From an uncultured Collinsella sp. (GTDB lineage: Bacteria; Actinomycetota; Coriobacteriia; Coriobacteriales; Coriobacteriaceae): a stretch of 28,462 nucleotides of DNA. Both the position numbers and the translations under genes were made by a program. Below the pieces are notes generated by a model. That model searched no databases. It was not told the origin of the DNA and saw nothing but the letters and a program-made list of their open reading frames with translations. Of the stretch, positions 1-5,650 are shown piece by piece (position 1 is the first letter of the stretch; each line of letters opens with the position of its first letter). The DNA is taken from assembly GCA_900547125.1 (NCBI GenBank), contig URFU01000011.1, positions 1 to 28,462 of the forward strand, read 5' to 3'.

Positions 1-677
1 TGCTGTCCACGGTCTTCCCGCCGTTCTGCACCATGATCGTCACCATCCCCATCGCCTTCATCGTCCTTGCCCCGATCGGCAACGAGATCGGCAGCCTCAT
101 CGCCAACGCCCTCTTTGGTCTTGCTGACCTTGGCGGTATCGGTATCCTGATCGTCATGGCCATCCTCGGCGCCTTCTGGCAGCTCTTCGTGGTCTGCGGC
201 ATGCACATGCCCGTCATCCTGCTCGCTCAGGTTCAGATCATCGCTGCCGGCTACGATCCCTTCGTCTTCGTTTCCACCAACTGCGCTATGGCCGCTGTCT
301 GGGGCTGCGCCTTCGGTGCCTTCCTCAAGATGAAGAACCCCGACGAGAAGGGTCTTGCCCTGGGTTACGTCATCTCCGCCATTGCCGGCGGCGTCACCGA
401 GCCCGCGCTCTTCGGTATCCTCATGCGCTTCCGTCGCACCATGCTCGGCATGTTTATCGGCGGTGCCATCGGCGCTGTGTTCTCCGGCCTCATGGGTGTT
501 ACCTACTACCTGGCCGGCGGTGCTTCCAACTTCCTGGTCTTTACCAACTACCTGCAGGGTGGCCAGATGAACACCGTCTGGGCTATCGTCGGTATGGCAA
601 TCTCCTTTGTCATCGCCGCTGCCGTCGTCTTTGCCACTGGCTTCTCCAAGGAGGAGCTCGCCGAGATGGAGGCCTAA
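1..677 (+). CDS. PTS system EIIC permease (beta-glucoside/sucrose type), C-terminal part
   Basis: The frame is open from the window edge (first full codon at base 3) to TAA at 675-677, so the N-terminal part, including any EIIB domain, lies outside. The visible 225 residues are very hydrophobic, with several membrane-spanning stretches. They contain GGVTEPALFGI, which matches the conserved G-[IV]-TEPA-[LI]-[FY]-G signature of EIIC domains of the glucose/beta-glucoside/sucrose superfamily. In that family the permease imports a sugar and phosphorylates it using a phosphoryl group relayed through EIIA and EIIB. The protein stops right after the last membrane segment with a short acidic tail and has no fused EIIA domain. 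A separate Glc-type EIIA is encoded at 11100-11636 and may serve it (inference). A strong terminator follows directly. The substrate cannot be read from the fragment; beta-glucosides are suggested by the neighbours. Confidence 0.88.
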   Translation, partial: LSTVFPPFCTMIVTIPIAFIVLAPIGNEIGSLIANALFGLADLGGIGILIVMAILGAFWQLFVVCGMHMPVILLAQVQIIAAGYDPFVFVSTNCAMAAVWGCAFGAFLKMKNPDEKGLALGYVISAIAGGVTEPALFGILMRFRRTMLGMFIGGAIGAVFSGLMGVTYYLAGGASNFLVFTNYLQGGQMNTVWAIVGMAISFVIAAAVVFATGFSKEELAEMEA

Positions 678-718
678 GGCCAAACCATTCGGACGCATAC
701 GACCTTACCTACACGACA

Positions 719-755
719 GGGCCCCGTCAGGCGCAAGCCCGGCGGGGCCCTTCTT
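719..755 (+). terminator. Rho-independent terminator after the PTS gene
   Basis: A perfect 8-bp stem, GGGCCCCG (719-726) with CGGGGCCC (743-750), has a 16-nt loop and is followed by TTCTTA. It lies about 40 bases after the EIIC stop codon and separates the PTS gene from the next hydrolase gene. Confidence 0.8.
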
Positions 756-780
756 ACAAGGTAGACTGATTGGGGGCGCG

Positions 781-842
781 TGGCGCCTGCTCGCTGGGGC
801 TTGCTAAGCGCCAGGGACTTTCGCGCGGGGTTACCGCGAAAG
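781..842 (+). promoter_or_regulatory. Structured leader upstream of the DUF4038 hydrolase gene
   Basis: Two successive hairpins can be drawn between the terminator and the start codon. One pairs TGGCGC (781-786) with GCGCCA (808-813). The other pairs CTTTCGCG (818-825) with CGCGAAAG (835-842) around a 9-nt loop. The second ends about 33 bases before the ribosome binding site. No known riboswitch or antiterminator consensus was recognised, and a role in regulation is only a possibility. Confidence 0.3.
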
Positions 843-887
843 AATCTGCCGGTTCGCAATTCCTTTATCAAACGAAAGGACATGCAG

Positions 888-2201
888 ATGAGTTTGGGAA
901 AGCTGACCGTTAACGGTCGCCAGGACGGCTTTTTGTGCGAGGGCAAACCGTTCTTTTGGTTTGCCGATACGTGCTGGAGCGCGTTTACGAGCATTGCCGA
1001 GGCCGATTGGGACTACTATCTGACCCGTCGCGCCGAGCAGGGCATGAACGTGCTGCAGATCAACACGCTGCCGCAGTGGGATCGCTGCTGCCCCGATCTG
1101 GGCATTTGGCCCTATGCCAGCGAGGACGGCGTGCATTTTGATTGGTCCCGTCCCAACCAGGCGTACTGGGATCGCGCTGCTGCCATGTGCCGCGCTGCCG
1201 TCGAGCACGGCATTCGTCCGGCGCTCGTGCTTATGTGGTGCAACTACGTGCCCGGTACCTGGGGCGCCAAGATTGCTGAGCGTTGTGGTGCCGAGGTTAT
1301 GCCGCGCGAGGAGGTCCGCGCCCACGTTGCCCGCGTCGTCGAGAACCTGGGCGAGTTCGACCCCGTCTATGTGGTGACGGGCGATACCGACTTTACCAGC
1401 GACGAGGCGATCGCCTATTACGAGGATGCACTCGACGAAGTCGTCCAGCGCGCGCCCGAGGCGTTGCGCACCATGCATATCAACCGCGGCAACCGCACCA
1501 TTCCGTCACAGTACCTGGACCGCCTGGACTTCTACATGTTCCAGCCCGGCCACAACTACGAGGGCCAGCCCGAGGCCTGGCGCCTGCCGCAGGACTTTAT
1601 CGCCAACTATCCCAAAAAGCCGATGGTCAACTCCGAGCCCTGTTACGAGCAGATGGGCGCCTCGCGCAATGTGTACTGGCGCTTCACCGCGCAGGACTGC
1701 CGTGCGAGCGTGTGGTCGTCGATCCTTGCCGGTGCGAGCGCTGGCGTGACCTATGGCGCGCACGGCGTTTGGAACTGGCAGACCAGCAAGAGCCAGGGCT
1801 CGGTGCTGGGCGAGGGCTTCGATATGCCGTTCCGCTGGCAGGAGTGTCTGCAGTTTGCGGGCGTTTGGGACTTTGGCGCGATCGAGTACGTGCTTGCCGG
1901 CCTGGGTGCTACGGCTGGTGACGACGCGCTTGCCGTGGTTCCGGCGCAGGAGCTGATCGATGACGCGCGCGAGGCCATTCGTGTGGCGCGCGTTGGCGAT
2001 CGCGTCGTCACGTACCTGCCTCGTACCACGGCGCTCAAGTTTAAGCTCGACGGCACGCGCGGCTGGACGGCAACGGTCCTCGACATGGAGGGCAAGCGCA
2101 TCGCCAAGCTGCCCGTCCGCGACAACGGTGACGGCACCGTGCGCGTGGCTCAACATCCCTTTGAGCACGACGCGCTGGTGATTCTGGCCCCCGGGCGCTA
2201 A
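888..2201 (+). CDS. DUF4038/apiosidase-like glycoside hydrolase
   Basis: This is a 437-residue cytoplasmic protein with no signal peptide. The ATG at 888 is preferred because AAAGGA (875-880) lies 7 bases upstream; an ATG at 882 is too close. The N-terminus (KPFFWFADTCW) and the middle (GVTYGAHGVWNWQ) match the DUF4038 TIM-barrel family, which includes the GH140 apiosidases. PMVNSEPCYE carries a Glu in the position expected for a catalytic acid, and DPVYVVTGDTD an Asp that could be the partner; these residue assignments are inference. The last roughly 90 residues form a beta-rich tail like the 'putative collagen-binding' domain usually fused to DUF4038, in which GWTATVLDMEGK is typical. Family members cleave terminal sugars from decorated plant glycans or glycosides. 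The gene has its own leader after a terminator and is transcribed towards the ROK kinase gene, 352 bases downstream. The exact substrate is not determinable. Confidence 0.82.
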   Translation: MSLGKLTVNGRQDGFLCEGKPFFWFADTCWSAFTSIAEADWDYYLTRRAEQGMNVLQINTLPQWDRCCPDLGIWPYASEDGVHFDWSRPNQAYWDRAAAMCRAAVEHGIRPALVLMWCNYVPGTWGAKIAERCGAEVMPREEVRAHVARVVENLGEFDPVYVVTGDTDFTSDEAIAYYEDALDEVVQRAPEALRTMHINRGNRTIPSQYLDRLDFYMFQPGHNYEGQPEAWRLPQDFIANYPKKPMVNSEPCYEQMGASRNVYWRFTAQDCRASVWSSILAGASAGVTYGAHGVWNWQTSKSQGSVLGEGFDMPFRWQECLQFAGVWDFGAIEYVLAGLGATAGDDALAVVPAQELIDDAREAIRVARVGDRVVTYLPRTTALKFKLDGTRGWTATVLDMEGKRIAKLPVRDNGDGTVRVAQHPFEHDALVILAPGR

Positions 2202-2245
2202 CGGCTCTTCTCCAAAATTTACAACCCAGTCCCTTTCATGAGGCT

Positions 2246-2303
2246 GCGACGGAATGGTTCGTGCATGACAGCTTTAAGCTGCCAAGGGGAGCCATTCCGT
2301 TGC
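2246..2303. repeat. Nested inverted repeat after the DUF4038 gene
   Basis: Bases 2246-2260 pair with 2289-2303 over 15 positions, with two G-T pairs. Inside lies a smaller hairpin, CAGCTT/AAGCTG (2269-2281). There is no run of T after it, so it is not a classical terminator. It is better described as a structured intergenic element. Confidence 0.5.
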
Positions 2304-2308
2304 ACTCA

Positions 2309-2349
2309 TTGGGGGCGTACTTAAATGAGTGGTCAATGGGGACGTTCTT
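2309..2349 (+). repeat. Degenerate copies of the 'GGGGACGTTCTTAAA' element
   Basis: Bases 2309-2335 match 4446-4472 at 22 of 27 positions. Bases 2329-2349 match 4439-4459 at 19 of 21. This is therefore a decayed, tandem version of the element that forms a near-perfect palindrome after pyrE. Confidence 0.5.
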
Positions 2350-2553
2350 TGGGAGGGCAGTTTGCGTGGCGGTTATGTGGCCCACGGTGAGACCTACGTC
2401 GGCGATATGTTGCTTCGCCTGACCAAAGTAGAGGCGTAAAACAGAGAGATAATCGGCTCCGGGCGCGATGTGCCGCATGACCAACATAAGTGGGCAGCCC
2501 CTGTGGTGGTCGCGGCGATGCGCATCCGGGGCTATGGCGCGTGAGGGGCGAAT

Positions 2554-3465
2554 ATGCAGGAGTTCTTCGGAATCGATGTGGGCGGTACGGCCGTTAAATG
2601 GGCTGTGCTGGGCGAGGATTTTTCCATCCGCGAGCGCGGGAGCCTGCCGACGGGCTTTACCACGGCTGAGGAGACGGTTTCGGCGTTGATCGGGCTCGTC
2701 GAGCCGTATCGTGAGCGTGTGAGCGCTGTAGGCGTGAGCGCACCCGGCGGTATCTACGAGGAAGACGTCACGGGAACGATCCATCGCGGCGGTGCGCTCA
2801 CGTTTATGGACGGCTGCCCGCTGGGAAAGCTCATGCGCGAGGCGCTGGGGGTGCCGGTTGCCGTCAATAACGACGGTAAGTGCTGTGCACTCGGTGAGTA
2901 TGCGGCTGGCGCTCTGCGCGGGACGCGTTTTGGCGTGGTGCTCGCTATCGGCACGGGCATCGGCGGCGGTATCGTCATCGACGGCAAGGTCCTGCGCGGC
3001 GCGCACTGCTTTGCAGGCGAGTTCAGCTTCTTGCGCAACGATGTCACAACTGCCGCGAGTACGGAAAACTCCTTTGCGGGTTCGGGCGGTTGGCGTGCGC
3101 TCCGTGCTGCCGTCGTTGCCGAGAAGGGCCTGCCTGCGGATTCTCCGGTGGACGGCCGCCGCGTCTTTGAGTGGATCGCGGATGGCGACATGGCGGCGCA
3201 GCGCGCGCTCGACCGCTACGCTCGCTCATTTGACGGACAGCTCATCAACCTGCAGGCCGTGCTCGACCCCGAGGTCTTTGTGATCGCAGGCGGCATCTCG
3301 TGCCATCCCGAGCTCATCGATGCCCTGCGTGCGCAGATGCCGCTGGCCCTCGCGGGTTACGAAGGGACCCTTGCCGGCATTCCTGTGCCGCAGATAAAGG
3401 TGGCCGAGCTCGGCAACGACGCCAACCTTTACGGTGCTGTCCAGGAGGCCATGCGCCTGGTGTAG
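2554..3465 (+). CDS. ROK family sugar kinase (glucokinase or beta-glucoside kinase-like)
   Basis: This is a 303-residue cytoplasmic kinase. The start at ATG 2554 is supported by GAGGGG about 6 bases upstream. The N-terminal phosphate-binding motif GIDVGGTAVKW (residues 6-16), the catalytic region AVNNDGKC with candidate base Asp107, the second glycine-rich loop AIGTGIGGGIVIDGK and the late GGISCHPEL motif are all typical of ROK (repressor, ORF, kinase) proteins. There is no N-terminal DNA-binding domain, so it is an enzyme rather than a repressor. The usual ROK zinc motif CxCGxxGCxE is missing: after AHCFAGEFSF the chain reads NDVTTAAST. Known ROK beta-glucoside kinases of Gram-positives also lack it, which fits the beta-glucosidase genes nearby (inference). 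It would phosphorylate the sugar or disaccharide released by the neighbouring hydrolases. Confidence 0.87.
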   Translation: MQEFFGIDVGGTAVKWAVLGEDFSIRERGSLPTGFTTAEETVSALIGLVEPYRERVSAVGVSAPGGIYEEDVTGTIHRGGALTFMDGCPLGKLMREALGVPVAVNNDGKCCALGEYAAGALRGTRFGVVLAIGTGIGGGIVIDGKVLRGAHCFAGEFSFLRNDVTTAASTENSFAGSGGWRALRAAVVAEKGLPADSPVDGRRVFEWIADGDMAAQRALDRYARSFDGQLINLQAVLDPEVFVIAGGISCHPELIDALRAQMPLALAGYEGTLAGIPVPQIKVAELGNDANLYGAVQEAMRLV

Positions 3466-3577
3466 CGCGAGCCAAACGAGGCTGTCGAAAAAGATAAAGG
3501 CCGGCGTGAACCGCCCGCATCGATGCTTCGCCTGCGCTAAACTGGAAGGTACGTACGCGATTACGAGAGGAGCCCGC

Positions 3578-4261
3578 ATGGAGGCTTACAAGCAAGAGTT
3601 CATCAAGTTTATGGTTGAGTCCGACGTCCTTAAGTTCGGCAGCTTTACGCTCAAGAGCGGCCGTCAGTCCCCGTTCTTTATGAACGCCGGCGCTTACGTG
3701 ACGGGCTATCAGCTCAAGAAGCTGGGCGAGTATTACGCCCAGGCCATCCACGATAACTTTGGCGACGATTTTGACGTGCTGTTTGGGCCGGCCTACAAGG
3801 GCATTCCGCTGGCCGTCGTGACCGCAATTGCCTACCACGAGCTGTACGGCAAGGAGGTCAAGTACTGCTGCGACCGCAAGGAGGCCAAGGACCACGGCGC
3901 CGACAAGGGCAACCTGCTGGGCTATGAGCCCCAGGACGGCGATCGCGTGGTCATGGTCGAGGATGTCACCACCAGCGGCAAGTCCATCGACGAGACCTAT
4001 CCCAAGGTTAAGGCTGCTGCCGACGTCGAAATCAAGGGCCTGATCGTGTCCCTCAACCGCATGGAGGTCGGCAAGGGCGGCGTGACCACCGCGCAGAAGG
4101 AGATCGAGGCCAAGTACGGTTTCCCCGTCGCGAGCATCGTTTCCATGGCCGAGGTCGTCGAGACCCTCTACAACCACGAGATCGATGGCAAGGTCGTCAT
4201 CGATGACGAGCTCAAGGCCGCCATCGATGCTTACTACGAGCAGTACGGAGCTCAGGAGTAG
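3578..4261 (+). CDS. pyrE: Orotate phosphoribosyltransferase
   Basis: This 227-residue enzyme converts orotate and PRPP to orotidine monophosphate in pyrimidine synthesis. The ATG at 3578 has GAGAGGA 6 bases upstream; an upstream in-frame extension lacks a ribosome binding site. The PRPP-binding motif MVEDVTTSGKS is intact. The SGRQSPFFMN stretch, the GPAYKGIPLA loop and the Lys/Asp-rich flexible loop CDRKEAKDHG are characteristic of PyrE. No other pyr gene lies in the window, so here it stands alone between carbohydrate genes. It may have its own promoter in the 112-base gap after the ROK gene, though I could not find a convincing one. A structured repeat begins 3 bases after its TAG stop. 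Confidence 0.95.
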   Translation: MEAYKQEFIKFMVESDVLKFGSFTLKSGRQSPFFMNAGAYVTGYQLKKLGEYYAQAIHDNFGDDFDVLFGPAYKGIPLAVVTAIAYHELYGKEVKYCCDRKEAKDHGADKGNLLGYEPQDGDRVVMVEDVTTSGKSIDETYPKVKAAADVEIKGLIVSLNRMEVGKGGVTTAQKEIEAKYGFPVASIVSMAEVVETLYNHEIDGKVVIDDELKAAIDAYYEQYGAQE

Positions 4262-4264
4262 GTA

Positions 4265-4401
4265 GTTACGCGGGTTTACCAACCCGCGTAACCAGTTGAC
4301 GCTGCAAACCCGCCAGAGCGGCAATCTGCCTTTCAACTGCGGCGGCATGACCAGAAGGTCAATGCCGCCTTGTTTCAAGGCACCTTGCTCGCTCTGGCGG
4401 G
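4265..4401 (+). repeat. Gene-end structured repeat, family B, copy 1
   Basis: A perfect 12-bp hairpin (4265-4276 with 4281-4292, loop TACC) begins 3 bases after the pyrE stop. It is followed by an outer 12-bp stem, CCCGCCAGAGCG (4309-4320) with its exact complement (4390-4401). That stem encloses a hairpin, GGCGGCAT (4341-4348) with ATGCCGCC (4362-4369), extended by GACC/GGTC around AGAA. A second copy lies at 12447-12580: bases 4298-4369 match 12480-12551 at 68 of 72 positions. The first hairpin keeps pairing in both copies although its sequence differs. Confidence 0.85.
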
Positions 4402-4441
4402 TTTTCGCTGTCGTTGCCATAACATCGGCGTTGCCGGAGTG

Positions 4442-4493
4442 GTCGTTGGGGACGTTCTTAAACGACTAGTCATTTAAGAACGTCCCCAACGAC
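4442..4493. repeat. 52-bp near-perfect palindrome
   Basis: Arms of 21 bp (4442-4462 and 4473-4493) are exact reverse complements. The 10-base loop itself contains the palindrome GACTAGTC. Related, decayed copies lie at 2309-2349. There is no T-run, and the element sits in the convergent gap between pyrE and the RpiR gene. Confidence 0.85.
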
Positions 4494-4636
4494 TATCTAT
4501 CAATTCTAATAACGAGTTTATGGCGAAAATAGTCGTTAGAGTCGATTTGAACAATCTAATGACGAGAAGCCGTTATTACTTTGGTGCAAGGCGGTCGAGT
4601 GGTCCCTCGGACACAGAGGAAAACGGATCATTCAAC

Positions 4637-4704
4637 ACGAGCGTGGATAATCTCCCGTTTTTGGCTCCCGTGCGGGCTCAAAGTGGGAGATTATCCACGC
4701 TCGT
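4637..4704. repeat. 20-bp inverted repeat with 28-base loop
   Basis: Bases 4637-4656 and 4685-4704 are perfect reverse complements, each beginning or ending with the ACGAGCGTGGATAATC core. The loop contains CCCGTGCGGG. It lies 32-99 bases beyond the stop of the RpiR gene and could end that transcript or be a small mobile repeat. No second copy is in the window. Together with the two preceding elements it fills most of the 474-base gap 4262-4735, which has no gene I can support. Confidence 0.8.
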
Positions 4705-4735
4705 TAGTTAAGCGTCCAAAAATCCATGCTCGTCG

Positions 4736-5590
4736 CTACTTGAGCCCGGGCAGGCGGGTGTAGGGGAACGAGCGCTCCAGGAATTCGGAGCAGTGGGCGT
4801 AGTCTTTGGCGAAGTAGCTGCTGTAGAGCGAATCGAGCACGTATTGCACGGCGATATGGCTGGCGAACTGCGTGATGCGATGCGTCATGCTCTCGTGGTC
4901 ACTCACCGTAAGGTAGGCGGCAAAGCCAGGGTGAATGAGCGCGCAATAAGGCGTGCCGATGACGATGACCGGGACATGTCGACTGCTGAGGATCGGCAAG
5001 ATGTCCTTGAGATTGGGGGCAAGGCCGCTGTAGGAGATGACGATTGCCGCATGGTCGGGGCCCGAGGCGAGCGCCGTTCGCACCTGGGCCTCGACACCGT
5101 CGTGGCACGTCGCGCTTTTACCGGCGGAGAGCAGGCGGTCGCGGAACATTCCCGCTGGATAGAGGTTGTGCGAGCCCGTGTAGATGTCGACCTGTCGGGC
5201 GTTCGCGATGAGCTTGGCGGCGTGGTCGAGCTGCGTGGGGTCGAGCAGCTCCTGCGTTTCGGCCAGCGTGGTCTGGTAGAGTCCCTCCATGCGCTCCATA
5301 ACCTGCGCAGGAGTGGACGTAGCATCGAAGGGAAAGTTGATGTCCACGTCGCGGCGGTTTCCCGCCTCGGTTGCCAAGCGAATAAGCTCGACCTTGAGGT
5401 CCTTGAAGCCCTCGAGGCCGAGCTTTTTGCAAAAACGGTGCACGCTCGCGACCGAAACGTTGGTGCGCGCGGCAAATTCCTTAATCGAAAGCCCGCGGAT
5501 GTCCTTACCGATGGCAAGGGCTGCAATGCCAAGCTGTTGCTCGGTGGGGGTGAGGCCTTGCGCCTCGGTGATCTTGCGTTTGATATCCAT
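4736..5590 (-). CDS. RpiR/MurR family transcriptional regulator (HTH + SIS)
   Basis: This is a 284-residue DNA-binding regulator. The start codon at 5590 is preceded by GGGAG with 5-base spacing. Residues 1-75 form the RpiR-type helix-turn-helix domain; GLSIKEFAARTNVSVASVHRF is the recognition part. Residues about 105-245 form a SIS sugar-phosphate-binding domain, with VDIYTGSHN and VISYSG as the sugar-phosphate loops. Family members sense phosphorylated sugars and usually control nearby catabolic genes. Its 3' end faces pyrE, and upstream on the same strand lies the GH106-like gene, whose stop is 43 bases away. The glycosidase and the regulator may therefore be co-transcribed, with repeat family A between them. 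The effector is unknown; a 6-phospho-sugar from the PTS/GH1 route is plausible. Confidence 0.9.
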   Translation of the reverse strand: MDIKRKITEAQGLTPTEQQLGIAALAIGKDIRGLSIKEFAARTNVSVASVHRFCKKLGLEGFKDLKVELIRLATEAGNRRDVDINFPFDATSTPAQVMERMEGLYQTTLAETQELLDPTQLDHAAKLIANARQVDIYTGSHNLYPAGMFRDRLLSAGKSATCHDGVEAQVRTALASGPDHAAIVISYSGLAPNLKDILPILSSRHVPVIVIGTPYCALIHPGFAAYLTVSDHESMTHRITQFASHIAVQYVLDSLYSSYFAKDYAHCSEFLERSFPYTRLPGLK

Positions 5591-5610
5591 GCGAACTCCC
5601 ACACTCGCCA

Positions 5611-5650
5611 AACCTGCCAAAAAAGGGACAGGTTTATTTTGGCAGGTTTT
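5611..5650 (-). repeat. Gene-end repeat, family A, copy 1
   Basis: Bases 5617-5650 are the reverse complement of 9327-9359 except for one A in a run (33 of 34 positions). In this copy an outer inverted repeat, AACCTGCCA (5611-5619) with TGGCAGGTT (5640-5648), is also present. The element lies across the 3' end of the glycosidase gene and supplies its last codons and TAA stop. It precedes the RpiR gene by about 20 bases. Confidence 0.85.

Larger units (their letters stand above)
2202..2553. other. Intergenic stretch with repeat-like structure and a possible gene remnant
   Basis: This 352-base gap between the DUF4038 and ROK genes holds a long imperfect hairpin (2246-2303) and two copies of a short motif also present at 4439-4493. 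It also holds a short open stretch on the plus strand ending at TAA 2437-2439. That frame reads GGYVAHGETYVGDMLLRLTK, with protein-like composition but no start codon or ribosome binding site, so it may be the tail of a decayed gene. No intact gene is supported. Confidence 0.4.

Noticed and set aside
780..887. Upstream extension of the DUF4038 gene to 780
   Set aside because: The extension lies over the leader hairpins, has no ribosome site, and encodes residues unlike the family.
4265..4292. Hairpin after pyrE as a rho-independent terminator
   Set aside because: The stem is strong but no T-run follows; it is better explained as part of the two-copy family B element.
4520..4711. 63-residue frame in the pyrE-rpiR gap
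   Set aside because: It has no convincing ribosome binding site, and its second half is simply the inverted repeat 4637-4704 read as protein.
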